Numbered from the stretch's first letter, positions 37,536-49,245 are shown. The stretch is 64,000 bases of DNA from Palsa-504 sp963744575 (GCA_963744575.1 CAVUUF010000003.1:62001-126000), one strand, 5' to 3'. Made by a program: numbers and translations. The notes: generated by a model from the sequence alone, not told the origin.

Positions 37536-38081
37536 GTGTCTACTTACGACCAAATCGCCTGGCTGCCATTGTGCGCGGGGCTGACCGGGCTTGGCCTGAT
37601 CATGAGCTACTTCGTGGTGCGGCGGCGCGGCGCCGGCGCCGGGCTGCGCCTGGCTGCCCTGTCGCTGCTGCCGCTGGCCGCCTACCTGACCGGCGCGATC
37701 GAGATGTTCTGGAAGATGGGCATCGCCGTCGCGGATTTCGCCAAGGGTTTCGTCTTCTCGCCCAAGGTGTGGGCGGGAATCGCCCTGGCCGGGCTGGCGC
37801 TGGTGCTGTTCACGGCGTCTGGCTCGGCACGGCGCCGCAAGGTCAGCGGGGGCAAGAACGCCAAGGCCGCCAGGTCCGCGGCCGGCCCGGCCGGAGCGGT
37901 GAGCGCCGGATCGCGGCCCACGGCCGGACAGCTCGCCACACGCCCGGACGCCACGCCGGCCGGCCAGCCCGCCGCCACGCCCGCGGCCAAGGCCCCGGCC
38001 AAGGCGCGCAAGGGCAAGAATGCGGACGACGACCTCGACCCGGACGTCGCGGACATCCTGCGCCGGCACGGCATTACCTGA
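37536..38081 (+). CDS. Conserved small membrane protein with Ala/Lys-rich tail
   Basis: Function is unknown. The 181-residue product has three hydrophobic segments within the first 90 residues (YDQIAWLPLCAGLTGLGLIM, a Leu/Ala-rich one, and VWAGIALAGLALVLFTA), with AVADFAKGFVFSPKVWAG between the last two, then a long Ala/Pro/Lys-rich tail and an acidic end DDDLDPDVADILRRHGIT. Similar short membrane proteins lie near metH in other actinomycetes. GTG 37536 is five bases after GGGGAGG; TAGACT at 37503-37508 is a likely -10. Confidence 0.65.
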   Translation: MSTYDQIAWLPLCAGLTGLGLIMSYFVVRRRGAGAGLRLAALSLLPLAAYLTGAIEMFWKMGIAVADFAKGFVFSPKVWAGIALAGLALVLFTASGSARRRKVSGGKNAKAARSAAGPAGAVSAGSRPTAGQLATRPDATPAGQPAATPAAKAPAKARKGKNADDDLDPDVADILRRHGIT

Positions 38082-38359
38082 CGCCCCCGCGAGACGGAGG
38101 AAAACGGTCCCCGCCTGCGCCGTGCGACCGGGTGGATACCCCGGGATGCACGGGCGGGTAAGCATAGGACGCTGAGCGTAACTTCGACGTTTCTTCGGTG
38201 ACGAACCAGAACGATTTCCATCACAATCAAGCCACGACGGCGGTTTTACTCTGGATTTCGCTGTCCGAAGCGCACAGTCTCTCCTGGTAGGTAGTGATCC
38301 GGAGCGCGGACCGCCAGCTGGCTCCGCGCCGTCGTTGGCCGTCTTGACCCAAGAGGAAC

Positions 38360-40237
38360 ATGCCCATGATTAGTACGCCCAAGCGCTTCGCTGGGCTGGC
38401 GGCGGCGGTGCTGGCTGCCGCGACTGTGGCCGCGTGCAGTTCGTCGTCGACCACGACGTCGGCGAGCGGTACCAGTGCGGGGAAGCCCGTCTCCGGCGGG
38501 ACGCTGCACATCGTCGCCGCCTCCGGCCCCGCCCACATCGACACCGTGCCCGCCTACTACACCGTGGACTACCAGCTCGAGCATGCCTTTACCAGGCAGC
38601 TCCTGCAGTACCCGACCGGGCCGTATACCGGTACCTCGGGCGCGGGTTGGACAGCGACCACCACGCCCGCCCCTGACGTAGCCACCGAGGTGCCGAGCAC
38701 CGCCAACGGCGGGATCACCAACGGCGGGAAGACCTATACGTTCCACATCAAGCCGGGCGTGGACTGGAACGCCACCCCGCCGCGCCAGGTGACCGCGGAC
38801 GACTTCATCCGCGAGTTCAAGGCGTTCTTCAACCCGGTCAGCCCGGTCGGCAATCCGGTCTACTACGAGTCCACGATCGCCGGGCTCACCGCGTACGCCA
38901 ACGCGGAGACCGCGTACTTCACGAACAAGGCGCACCCGCCGACCGCGGCGAACATCGCGAACTTCCAGAACACGCACACGATCTCGGGGCTTTCCGCGCC
39001 GAACTCGAGCACGCTGCAGATCACCCTGTCGACGCCCGCCAGCGACTTCCTGTACATGATGGCGATGCCGTTCACGTCGGCCCGGCCGGTGGAGTACGAC
39101 AGTTGGGTGCCGAACAGCCTCGGGCTTGACCAGCACACGATCTCCGACGGCCCGTACCAGATCACGTCCTACGTCCCCGGCAAGTCGCTCACGATGGCCA
39201 GGAACCCGGCCTGGAAGCAGTCCACGGACCCGCTCCGGCACAATTACGTGTCCCAGGTCGTGGACACGTTCGGGGTGACCTCCGCCCAGACCCAGCTGTC
39301 TGACATGGAGGCCGGCACCCAGGACGTGATTGACAGCAGCACGCCGATCAACCCGGCGTCGATCCCGTCCCTGGTGGCGGCGAAGGCCCCCAACTTCCAC
39401 ATCTGGCAGTACTCGACCACCTTCCCGTACATCGTGTTCAACCTGCGCAGCCCGGACGCGAAAGGCGCGGCCGGGAAACTGCTGGTGCGCCAGGCGGTCG
39501 AGTACGGCCTGAACAAGACGGCCGCGGTGAAGTCCATCGGCGGGCCGGACGTCGCCCAGATCATCAACACGGTGATCCCGCCGGGCAACATCGGATACGT
39601 GGACTCCAACATGTACCCGGACAGCAACGGCCAGGGCAACACGGCCATGTGCAAGTCCGACCTAGCCAAAGCCGGGTACCCGAACGGGGTCACGCTGACC
39701 TACATGTACCCGAACGACTCGTCCAACACCCGGATCTTCACCGCGATCCAGGCCTCGCTGGCGAACTGCGGGATCACGCTGACCGGGAAGCCCGAGCCGG
39801 GCGCGTCGTTCTTCACCGACCTGGGCAACGCGCCGGAGACCAACAAGCCGGGCCAGTGGGACATGGGCCAGCCGGGCTGGATCCCCGACTGGTTCGGCAA
39901 CAACGGCCGTACCATCATCCAGGCCCTGTTCCAGGGCCCGAACTGCGTGATCAACACGGTCAACTACGGCTGCTATAACAGTCCGGCCGTGAACTCACTG
40001 ATCACCAAGGCGGAGGCCGCGTCCTCCCTGACGGACGCCGGGAACCTCTGGCATCAGGCCGACATGCAGATCATGTCGGACGCGGCCATCGCGCCCATCA
40101 TGGCCCAGGGCTTCCCGGATTACTCCAGCAAGCGGGTCAGGGGTATCGGGTCCAACGGCCAGACGTACCAGACGGCGATCTTCGCGCCGAACATCGGCGC
40201 TCCGGACATCACCGCGCTCTGGCTCGCCGGCAGCTGA
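38360..40237 (+). CDS. Peptide/nickel-type ABC transporter substrate-binding lipoprotein (second system)
   Basis: This is the family 5 binding protein of the second importer. The 625-residue product has a signal peptide and lipobox (AAATVAAC), Ser/Thr linker, and the family features RQVTADDFIREFKAFF, NRNP-type KSLTMARNPAW and GPYQITSYVPGK. It differs clearly from the first binding protein (18474), so the two systems probably have different ligands. GAGG lies five bases before the ATG. The 278 bases upstream hold no other gene; they contain a short imperfect GC hairpin near 38310-38330. Confidence 0.92.
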   Translation: MPMISTPKRFAGLAAAVLAAATVAACSSSSTTTSASGTSAGKPVSGGTLHIVAASGPAHIDTVPAYYTVDYQLEHAFTRQLLQYPTGPYTGTSGAGWTATTTPAPDVATEVPSTANGGITNGGKTYTFHIKPGVDWNATPPRQVTADDFIREFKAFFNPVSPVGNPVYYESTIAGLTAYANAETAYFTNKAHPPTAANIANFQNTHTISGLSAPNSSTLQITLSTPASDFLYMMAMPFTSARPVEYDSWVPNSLGLDQHTISDGPYQITSYVPGKSLTMARNPAWKQSTDPLRHNYVSQVVDTFGVTSAQTQLSDMEAGTQDVIDSSTPINPASIPSLVAAKAPNFHIWQYSTTFPYIVFNLRSPDAKGAAGKLLVRQAVEYGLNKTAAVKSIGGPDVAQIINTVIPPGNIGYVDSNMYPDSNGQGNTAMCKSDLAKAGYPNGVTLTYMYPNDSSNTRIFTAIQASLANCGITLTGKPEPGASFFTDLGNAPETNKPGQWDMGQPGWIPDWFGNNGRTIIQALFQGPNCVINTVNYGCYNSPAVNSLITKAEAASSLTDAGNLWHQADMQIMSDAAIAPIMAQGFPDYSSKRVRGIGSNGQTYQTAIFAPNIGAPDITALWLAGS

Positions 40238-40257
40238 GTCTCGAGGTCCAGCAGGCC

Positions 40258-40292
40258 AGCCCGGCCGGGAACCACCGGTTCCCGGCCGGGCT
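40258..40292 (+). terminator. Perfect 16 bp hairpin after the binding-protein gene
   Basis: AGCCCGGCCGGGAACC (40258-40273) and its exact complement (40277-40292) are separated by three bases. It lies 20 bases after the stop and 90 before the ATPase gene, so it may end most transcripts after the binding protein. Confidence 0.7.
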
Positions 40293-40382
40293 CCCATAGC
40301 GGTAACCGTGATGTTATGAAACGCTTTCCCTGTCAGCCGCGTACCGCGTCGTGGCTGCTGAGTCCCGGGCCGGAGGGATGCC

Positions 40383-41467
40383 GTGACCCTGCTTGAGGTA
40401 ACGGACCTGACCGTCAGCTTCCCGACCGCCGACGGCGTCGTCCGGGCCGTGCGGGGCGTGTCGTTCGGCGTGGCGGCGGGACGGACGCTCGGCATCGTCG
40501 GCGAGTCGGGCAGTGGCAAGACGGTGCTGACGCAGACGCTGCTCGGGCTCACCCCGGGCGCCGACATATCGGGCCGGGCCCTGTTCGACGGCACTGACCT
40601 GCTGCAGCTCACCGACGAGCAGATGCGGGACATCCGCGGTGCGCGCATCGCGGTGATCTTCCAGGACCCGCTGACCAGCCTGCATCCGCTGTACAAGGTC
40701 GGCTGGCAGATCGCCGAGATGGTCCGGGCCCACGACAAGTCGGTTTCCAAGAAACAGGCGCACGAACGGGCCGTGGAACTCCTGGGCCACGTGGGCATCC
40801 CGCGCCCTGAACGGCGGGTGGACGACTACCCGCACCAGTTCTCCGGCGGCATGCGGCAGCGGGCGATGATCGCCATGGCGCTGGCGCTCTCGCCGCAGAT
40901 GATCATCGCCGACGAGCCGACCACCGCGCTCGACGCCACCGTGCAGGCCCAGATCATCGACCTGCTCTTGCGCCTGCAGCAGGAGTCGAACACCGCGTTG
41001 ATCATGATCACGCACGACCTCGGCGTGGTGGCGGACATCGCGGACGACGTCATGGTCATGTACGCCGGGCGGGCCGCGGAGAAGGCGCCCAAGCGGGATG
41101 TGTTCTACGCGCCGCATCACCCGTACACCAAGGGACTGCTCGAGTCGATACCGAGCACTGCCGCCTCTGGTGACCGGCTACGGCCGATCCCGGGCTCGCC
41201 GCCCAGCCTGATCAACTTGCCGTCCGGCTGCAAGTTCCACCCGAGGTGCAGCTACGTGCTCGACCGGTGCCTGACCGAGGAGCCCGGACTGCGGCCGGTC
41301 AGCCAGGGCGGCCTGCACAGCTCGGCCTGCTGGCTGCCGGTGCAGGCGGCCGGCCTGAACGAGCAGGCCGAAGAACTGCGGGCTCAGGCGGTGCGCGAGG
41401 GCCGCGGGGAGGCGGCGGCCGAGGTCTTCGACGCCGAGATCGCCAGGGCCGAGGGGAGCGTGGCCGG

Positions 41468-41471
<4 letters not shown>
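40383..41471 (+). CDS. Peptide ABC transporter ATPase (DppD-type)
   Basis: The 362-residue ATPase has GESGSGKTV (Walker A, about residue 38), FSGGMRQRAMIAMALA, IIADEPTTALDATVQ and the oligopeptide C-terminal CKFHPRCSYVLDRC with four cysteines that may bind a Fe-S cluster. GTG at 40383 has GGAGGG seven bases upstream. It overlaps the next ATPase gene by four bases (GTGA). Confidence 0.94.
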
Positions 41472-42564
<1,093 letters not shown>

Positions 42565-42568
<4 letters not shown>

Positions 42569-43635
42569 GCATCACCGGGATTGAGGTCGCGGGGCAGGAA
42601 ACCGCAGCGGGTGAAGGCGCGCTAGACGCCAGCGCCGCCAAGATCCAGGGGCGCAGCCAGTGGCAGCTGACCTGGCGGCGGCTGCGGCAGGACAAGGTGG
42701 CCATGGCGTCCCTGATCGTGATCCTGATCATGGTCGTGCTCGCCCTCGCCGCGCCGGCGTTCGTCTCGATCACCCACCACCCGCCGAACATCGCCTACCC
42801 GAACACCGGTGAGGACGCGGCGGGCAACCCGGTGGGGCCCGGCACGGCCGGGTTCTGGCTGGGGACCGACGGCACCGGCCGCGACCTGTTCATCCGGATC
42901 CTCTACGGCGCGCGTATCTCCTTGTTCGTGGGCTTCGTCACCACCGCGATCGGCGTGGTGGCGGGGGTGGCCGTCGGCCTGATGGCCGGGTACTTCGGCG
43001 GATTCGTCGACACCGTGCTGGCCCGGTTCACCGACGCGGTGCTCGCGTTTCCCTACGTCGTCCTGGCGCTCGCCCTGGCCGTGGTGCTCGGCCCGAGCCT
43101 GACCGTGATCATCGGGGTGATCGCGTTCTTCTCCTGGGCGGCGATCGCCCGGATTGTCCGCGGCCAGACCCTGTCGATCAAGGAAAAAGAGTACATAGAG
43201 GCGGCCAGGTCCCTGGGCGCCGGGCCGTTCCGGATCATGTTCCTCGACATCCTGCCCAACCTGCTGGCGCCCGTGCTCGTGCTCGCCACCTTGTACATCC
43301 CGACCGCCGTCGTGTTCGAGGCGACGCTCTCCTACCTGGGCCTGGGCATCCAGCCGCCGACCGCGAGCTGGGGCAACATCCTGTCCGACGCGCAGAACTT
43401 CTACCAGGTGGCCTGGTGGTACGTCATATTCCCCGCGGCGGCACTGCTCATCACCACGCTCGCCTTCAACCTGTTCGGCGACGGGATCAGGGACGCCATG
43501 GACCCGCGTAGCGAGCGGGCTTTCGCGGCCGGGCGGGCCCGCAGACGCCGCGGCAAGCGCCAGGTGCTCGCCGAGGGCAGCCAATCTGACCTATCGCACG
43601 CAGCACCCCAGGTCCCCCCGGCGGGAGGCAGCTGA
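42565..43635 (+). CDS. Peptide ABC transporter permease (DppC-type)
   Basis: The 356-residue membrane protein has a cytosolic N-terminal part, GTDGTGRDLFIRILYGARIS, the docking loop KEYIEAARSLGAGPFRIMFLD and LFGDGIRDAMDPRSER, followed by a basic C-terminal tail. It ends one base before the start of the other permease gene. Gene order here (binding protein, D, F, C, B) differs from the first operon (binding protein, B, C, DF). Confidence 0.93.
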
Positions 43636-43636
43636 C

Positions 43637-44602
43637 ATGGCGATCCTCGGCTTTCTCGTCCGGCGCATCCTCACCGGCATCGTGGTCGTCTGGCTGGTCG
43701 CGACCGGGGCGTTCTTTCTCTTCTTCGCCCGGCCTGTGGCCACGGTCGCCCGTCAGTTGGCCGGCCACGCCGCCACCCCGCAGGTCATCGCCCTGGTGAT
43801 CCATAACCTCGGCCTGGACCAGCCGATCATGGTGCAGTACTGGCACTTTATCGACGGCCTGCTGCACGGGAACCTCGGCTACTCCTACTTCAACTCGGAG
43901 CAAGTCACCACGCTGCTGAAGCAGGACCTGCCGCCGACCATCTCCCTCGTAGTGGGCGGCATGGTCCTCTGGCTGGTGGTCGGGCTGTCGGTCGGCATCA
44001 TCAGCGCCACCAGGCCGCGCAGCCTGTTCGACAGGTCCTCCAACGTCGCGGTGCTGATCGGCTTGTCGATGCCGGTCTTCGTGATCGGTGAGCTGCTGAT
44101 CCTGTTCGTGTTCGTGCCGCTCAACAAGCACGGGTTCACCTGGATCCAGACCGGGTACGCCGGGATCTCGCAGGGGCTGCTTACGTGGACGGGGCACATG
44201 ATCCTGCCCTGGATCACGCTCGCGGCCGTGCAGGCGGCCGTCTATACCCGGCTGACCCGCGGCCAGCTGCTCGACACGATGGGCGAGGACTACATCAGGA
44301 CGGCCCGGGCCAAGGGGCTGTCCGAGCGGCGGGTCACCTTCAAGCACGGGGTCCGGGCCGCCCTGACCCCTGTTGTCTCGCAGCTAGGGGTGGACGTGGG
44401 CCAGTTGCTCGGCGGCGTCGTCGTGGTCGAGACCGTCTTCGGTCTCGGCGGCCTCGGCCAGGTGGCCGTCCAAGCCATCGACACCGACAACCTGCCGGTG
44501 ATCATCGGTTTCGTCATCGTCGCCGCCGTGTTCGTGGTGGTGGCCAACATCGTCGTCGACCTGGTCTACGCCCTGCTCGACCCCAGGGTCCGGATCGCCT
44601 GA
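43637..44602 (+). CDS. Peptide ABC transporter permease (DppB-type)
   Basis: The 321-residue protein shows the OppB pattern: first membrane helix at the N-terminus (FLVRRILTGIVVVWLV), HNLGLDQPIMVQYWHFIDGLLHGNLG, and the docking loop EDYIRTARAKGLSERRVTFKHGVRAALTP. It closes the second importer operon. GGAGGCAGCTGAC precedes the ATG. Confidence 0.93.
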   Translation: MAILGFLVRRILTGIVVVWLVATGAFFLFFARPVATVARQLAGHAATPQVIALVIHNLGLDQPIMVQYWHFIDGLLHGNLGYSYFNSEQVTTLLKQDLPPTISLVVGGMVLWLVVGLSVGIISATRPRSLFDRSSNVAVLIGLSMPVFVIGELLILFVFVPLNKHGFTWIQTGYAGISQGLLTWTGHMILPWITLAAVQAAVYTRLTRGQLLDTMGEDYIRTARAKGLSERRVTFKHGVRAALTPVVSQLGVDVGQLLGGVVVVETVFGLGGLGQVAVQAIDTDNLPVIIGFVIVAAVFVVVANIVVDLVYALLDPRVRIA

Positions 44603-44608
44603 CCGCTG

Positions 44609-45391
44609 GTGAGATCGCCCCGGCCGAATCGCGAGGTCTTCCGGCTCACCCCGCCGGTTGTCCTGTGGTGGGTGTGGCTCGCCTTCGCGGTGGCCAACGT
44701 GGCCAACTTCGTCATCCAGGGCGCGCCGGCCCGGTTCGCGATCGTGGTGTGCGCCATCCTGGCGACGGTCACCGGGCTGGTTTATGTGCTGGCCCAGCGG
44801 CCGCGGGTCATCGCCGAACCGGCCGGCCTGACGATCGTCAACCCGTTCTGCGACCACCACGTGCCCTGGGCGGCCATCCAGGCGGTAGACACCGGCGAAT
44901 GGGTCCGGGTGCACTACGCGGCCAGCGCGGCAGGCCCCGGAGCGGCCGCGGGCCCGCCCGGCATCTCCAGCGCCACCAGCAAGGCCATCTCGTGCTGGGC
45001 GCTCTACATCTCCGCCCGGTCCAAGCGCAAGGCCGCCCGGGCCGCGCCCGCCGCCGCTCCCGGGTTCGCCCGGCCCGCCTCGCGCCCGCGGCCGCGCCGG
45101 ACCCTCACCCTGCCCGGCAGGCTCGCCACCACGGCCGACTGGCTCGCCACTACCAGCCAGGAAGCCGGCCGCGCCGGGAACTCCCGGCTGCCTGAGGAGG
45201 CGAAGTACCTCGCCTCGCTGCCAGCGGCCAAGGCGATCGCCGCCCGCCTGGACACCCGCGCGGCCCGGGAACGAAGCCGCCTGGGGCAGGCCGCCTCGCA
45301 GGACCACCCGGTCACGGCCCGCTGGGCGTGGGCGCCGGCCGCCGCGGTGGCCGGGCCGGCGCTCGCCCTGCTGATCGTCGTCCTGGCCTAG
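44609..45391 (+). CDS. PH-like domain membrane protein
   Basis: Function is unknown. The 260-residue product has two N-terminal membrane segments (about residues 15-35 and 40-62), then a short PH-like stretch RVIAEPAGLTIVNPFCDHHVPWAAIQAVDTG, a long Ala/Arg/Pro-rich stretch, and a final hydrophobic segment AAAVAGPALALLIVVLA. It starts six bases after the permease stop, so it is probably cotranscribed. The C-terminal stop overlaps a small gene on the other strand. Confidence 0.7.
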   Translation: MRSPRPNREVFRLTPPVVLWWVWLAFAVANVANFVIQGAPARFAIVVCAILATVTGLVYVLAQRPRVIAEPAGLTIVNPFCDHHVPWAAIQAVDTGEWVRVHYAASAAGPGAAAGPPGISSATSKAISCWALYISARSKRKAARAAPAAAPGFARPASRPRPRRTLTLPGRLATTADWLATTSQEAGRAGNSRLPEEAKYLASLPAAKAIAARLDTRAARERSRLGQAASQDHPVTARWAWAPAAAVAGPALALLIVVLA

Positions 45392-45513
45392 GCGTTCTCC
45401 CGCAGGCAGACGCGGGGGCCGAGGCACAGGAACACCAGCGCCAGGCCGACCGCCACCGCGATCCCCTCGACCATGATCGCGTTGAAGTACTGGCCCAGGT
45501 AAGCCTCGCGCAT
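45388..45513 (-). CDS. Tiny single-span membrane protein behind vapC
   Basis: A 41-codon frame starts MREAYLGQYFNAIM three bases after the vapC stop. It has one hydrophobic span (about residues 12-32, IMVEGIAVAVGLALVFLCLG) and a polar end with RVCLREN. Codon use is like that of the neighbours (G/C at third positions). Its stop overlaps the end of the PH-like gene on the other strand by three bases. Tight spacing suggests it belongs to the vapBC operon, but it could also be the leftover of a longer gene. Confidence 0.45.
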   Translation of the reverse strand: MREAYLGQYFNAIMVEGIAVAVGLALVFLCLGPRVCLRENA

Positions 45514-45516
45514 CGT

Positions 45517-45909
45517 TCAGACGTGCACCAGGACGAGGGCGCCGTCGACGTGCGCGATATCGGTGTCGTCGGACGTGAGGACCGCGTGCCCCCTTTCGGC
45601 TGCGGCCAGCGCGACATGGACGTCCACGATGTCCGGGTGCGAGGTCTTGCCGATCATGACACCGATCTCCCTGGCGCGCTCCGGGGTCAGTTCGTCGATG
45701 ATGACCGGGCTTCCCCGCCCAAGGCCCGCGCTGATCAGGCGACTAACGTTCGCCTGCCGCGGTGCGCCCCGCCAGACCTGGGCGATCACGGTCCGAGGCA
45801 GGACGACCTCGATCCGGCCGTGGAGTGCCTCGTGGAGGAGGCCGAGCATGATGGGCGCACGGCGCTCCAGTGCGATGAACGCGCCGGCGTCGAACACGAA
45901 GCCTTTCAC
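45517..45909 (-). CDS. vapC: PIN-domain toxin, VapC type
   Basis: This is a probable RNA-cleaving toxin of a type II toxin-antitoxin pair. The 130-residue PIN protein has FDAGAFIALERR (Asp7, Glu15), PDIVDVHVALAAAERG (third acidic site) and VLTSDDTDIAH (fourth), i.e. the four acidic residues that hold the metal. The GTG start overlaps the antitoxin stop by four bases, the usual coupling in vapBC operons. Confidence 0.85.
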   Translation of the reverse strand: MKGFVFDAGAFIALERRAPIMLGLLHEALHGRIEVVLPRTVIAQVWRGAPRQANVSRLISAGLGRGSPVIIDELTPERAREIGVMIGKTSHPDIVDVHVALAAAERGHAVLTSDDTDIAHVDGALVLVHV

Positions 45910-46172
45910 GCGGCTTTGCCCGAGTGGTGCCTGCGATACGCCTCTTCGGCGGCGCTGAGGGCCTCGTCCAGGCGTGCCCTGCCCCGATCGTCAAGCTCGC
46001 CGAGGTCGGCCCGCAGATCCGCGACGACGGCCTCTAGCTGTGCGCGGGCCTCGAGTATCTGCAGACCCTCGGCGATGAGCGCCGATACCGATTCGGCGCG
46101 GCCCTCTTCGACCTCGCGAGCGGCCCACTCATACAGGTCGTCCCGGAGCGAGATGCCGATTTTCCTGGTCAT
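45906..46172 (-). CDS. vapB: Ribbon-helix-helix antitoxin, VapB type
   Basis: This is the probable antitoxin and operon repressor. The 88-residue protein starts MTRKIGISLRDDLYEWAAREV, a ribbon-helix-helix beginning, then long helices (ESVSALIAEGLQILEARAQLEAVVADL) and a basic toxin-binding tail ending RRHHSGKAA. The ATG at 46172 is seven bases after TAGGGT, so the transcript is leaderless; an upstream in-frame ATG (46196) would precede the promoter. Confidence 0.8.
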   Translation of the reverse strand: MTRKIGISLRDDLYEWAAREVEEGRAESVSALIAEGLQILEARAQLEAVVADLRADLGELDDRGRARLDEALSAAEEAYRRHHSGKAA

Positions 46173-46214
46173 GCCCTCAACCCTAGCACTGGTCATTCCG
46201 CAGTCATACCATCC

Positions 46215-47111
<897 letters not shown>

Positions 47112-47117
47112 AGCGTC

Positions 47118-47175
47118 ACCGTAGGGCACGGCACCGACATTCGGCAGGCTCTCCAGTCAGCACAGCACGTAGCAT
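47118..47175. promoter_or_regulatory. Divergent promoter pair, recB-like gene and M50 gene
   Basis: TACGGT on the minus strand (47123-47118) lies six bases before the nuclease GTG; TAGCAT on the plus strand (47170-47175) lies seven bases before the protease GTG. Both give leaderless transcripts. Confidence 0.6.
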
Positions 47176-47182
47176 CGGTAAG

Positions 47183-48346
47183 GTGGCAAGCACGACGCCG
47201 GAGAAGCCGCCCGCGACGGCGGACAAGCAGCCCAAGCGCCGCGAAGCCGGTCCAGGGATCGTCATCGGGCGCCCGTTCGGCATCCCGGTGTACGTCTCGC
47301 CGTACTGGTTCCTCATCGCCGGCGTGTTCATCTTCATCTACGCCAACGACCTCGCCGCCACCCTGCACGGGGCCACCAGGTTCATCGTGGCCGCGGCCTT
47401 CGTCGTGCTGCTCTACGTGTCCGTCCTGGTCCACGAGCTGAGCCATTCCCTGGTCGCCCGCGGCTACAAGCTGCCGGTGCGCCGGATCCTGCTCTACCCG
47501 CTCGGCGGGTTCTCCGAGATCGACCGGGAGCCGCCGACGCCCGGCAAGGAGTTCGTGGTGTCCGCGGCGGGCCCGGCGCTGTCGCTGGCCCTGGCCGCCG
47601 CCGGGTTCGGCCTGATGCACGTGGTCTCGCCGGACACCATCACGGGCACGCTGGTCAGCCAGCTGCGCTGGGCCAACCTGGTGGTGGGGATCTTCAACCT
47701 GCTGCCCGGCCTGCCGCTGGACGGCGGCCGGATGCTGCGCGCGGTGATCTGGAAGCTGACCGGCCGCCAGTCGGCCGCCACCATCGTAGCGGCCTGGGCG
47801 GGCCGGGTGCTCGCGGTCAGCCTGTTCGTGCTGCCGTTCGTCACCGGCGCGGTGACCGGAACCGGCGGGGATATGGTCACCGTGCTGTGGCTCGCGGTGA
47901 TCGCGGCGTTCATGTGGACCGGCGCCGGGCAGGCCATCAAGGCGACCAGGTTCCGCGAGCGGCTGCCCGCGCTGCAGGCCAGGCGGCTGGCCCGCAGGGC
48001 GGTGTCGGTCGGGGCGGACACCCCGCTGGCCGAGGCGATCAGGCGGGCGGACGAGACCAAGGCCCGGGCGGTGGTGATCGTCGACCACGATGACAAGCCG
48101 ATCGCGATCCTCAACGAGACGGCGGTGATGGCCACCCCGCCGCAGCGCCGCCCGTGGATGGAGGCCGGCGCGCTGGCCCGGACGCTCGAGCCCAGCCTGG
48201 TGCTGCCCGCCGACCTGTCCGGGATGGCGCTGCTCGACGCCATCCGCCGCGCCCCCGCCACCGAGTACCTGCTGGTCGAGCCGTCCGGTCAGGTCTACGG
48301 CGTGCTGGCCACCCGCGACGTCGATCACGCGTTCGCCGGCGTCTGA
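47183..48346 (+). CDS. Site-2 protease (M50) with CBS domains
   Basis: This is an intramembrane metalloprotease, perhaps releasing membrane-bound regulators. The 387-residue protein has LVHELSHSLVARGY (HExxH), FNLLPGLPLDGGRMLRAV (third ligand, NxxPxxPLDGG), six membrane segments, and a C-terminal pair of CBS motifs (about residues 270-385; VSVGADTPLAEAIRRADETKARAVVIVD and ALLDAIRRAPATEYLLVEPSGQVYGVLATRDV, in pieces). It lies between the RecB-like gene and trmI, a usual order upstream of mpa. Confidence 0.92.
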   Translation: MASTTPEKPPATADKQPKRREAGPGIVIGRPFGIPVYVSPYWFLIAGVFIFIYANDLAATLHGATRFIVAAAFVVLLYVSVLVHELSHSLVARGYKLPVRRILLYPLGGFSEIDREPPTPGKEFVVSAAGPALSLALAAAGFGLMHVVSPDTITGTLVSQLRWANLVVGIFNLLPGLPLDGGRMLRAVIWKLTGRQSAATIVAAWAGRVLAVSLFVLPFVTGAVTGTGGDMVTVLWLAVIAAFMWTGAGQAIKATRFRERLPALQARRLARRAVSVGADTPLAEAIRRADETKARAVVIVDHDDKPIAILNETAVMATPPQRRPWMEAGALARTLEPSLVLPADLSGMALLDAIRRAPATEYLLVEPSGQVYGVLATRDVDHAFAGV

Positions 48347-48350
48347 CCGT

Positions 48351-48356
48351 TACCCT
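48351..48356 (+). promoter_or_regulatory. -10 box of trmI, leaderless
   Basis: TACCCT lies seven bases before the trmI ATG at 48364, directly after the M50 stop. Confidence 0.5.
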
Positions 48357-48363
48357 AGCCAGC

Positions 48364-49245
48364 ATGACTAAACCGCGGCAGGGCCCGCTGACACCCGGCG
48401 AGCCCGTGCGACTGACCGACCCGAAGGGCCGCAGCCACCTGATCACGCTGCGGGCGGGAACGTCCTTCCACACCCACCGCGGCACGCTGAACCACGACGA
48501 CATCATCGGCGGCCCGGACGGGAACGTGGTCAGGTCAGCGGGCGGCACCCCCTATGTGGTGTTCCGCCCGCTGCTGGCCGACTTCACGCTGGCAATGAAG
48601 CGCGGTGCGGCCGTGGTCTACCCCAAGGACGCGGCGCAGATCGTCGCGTTCGCCGACGTGTTCCCCGGCGCCCGGGTGCTCGAGGCCGGGGCCGGCTCGG
48701 GCGCGCTGTCCTGCTGGCTGCTACGGGCCGTGGGGGAGCAGGGCACGCTGATCTCCTTCGAGCGCAGGCCCGATTTCGCCGAGATCGCCCGGCGGAACGT
48801 GGAGCAGTTCTTCGGCGGCCCGCCACCGGCCTGGCAGCTGGTGACCGGCGAGTTCTCAGCCGAAGGCCTGGCCGATTTCGACCGGGTCATCCTGGACATG
48901 CTCGCCCCCTGGGACTGCGTCGAGGCCGTGGCCTCCGTCCTCGCGCCGGGCGGCCTGGCCTGCTGTTACGTCGCCACCACCACCCAGCTGTCGCGGACCG
49001 TGGAGGCGCTGCGCTGTCACGGCGGCTTCGACGAGCCGTCGGCCTGGGAGAGCCTGACCCGCGGCTGGCATGTGGCGGGGCTGGCCGTCCGCCCCGAGCA
49101 CCGGATGGTGGGCCACACCGGGTTCCTGGTCACTGCCCGCCGGCTCGCCCCGGGGTGGTCCCCCCGCCGCGCCGGCGCCGGCCGGCCAAGGGGGCGCAGG
49201 AGGAAGATCACTGAGAAGATCATTGACCCGAACGGGCCGAGGTGA
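48364..49245 (+). CDS. trmI: TrmI, tRNA (adenine-58-N1)-methyltransferase
   Basis: It methylates A58 in the T-loop of tRNA using S-adenosylmethionine. The 293-residue protein has an N-terminal beta domain, YPKDAAQIVAFADVFPGARVLEAGAGSGALSCWLLRAVG in pieces (motif I EAGAGSGALS), ISFERRPDFAEIARRN and DRVILDMLAPWDCVE (motif IV). The last 30 residues are basic. ATG at 48364 has a leaderless promoter. It is the usual gene before mpa in actinobacteria. Confidence 0.93.
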   Translation: MTKPRQGPLTPGEPVRLTDPKGRSHLITLRAGTSFHTHRGTLNHDDIIGGPDGNVVRSAGGTPYVVFRPLLADFTLAMKRGAAVVYPKDAAQIVAFADVFPGARVLEAGAGSGALSCWLLRAVGEQGTLISFERRPDFAEIARRNVEQFFGGPPPAWQLVTGEFSAEGLADFDRVILDMLAPWDCVEAVASVLAPGGLACCYVATTTQLSRTVEALRCHGGFDEPSAWESLTRGWHVAGLAVRPEHRMVGHTGFLVTARRLAPGWSPRRAGAGRPRGRRRKITEKIIDPNGPR

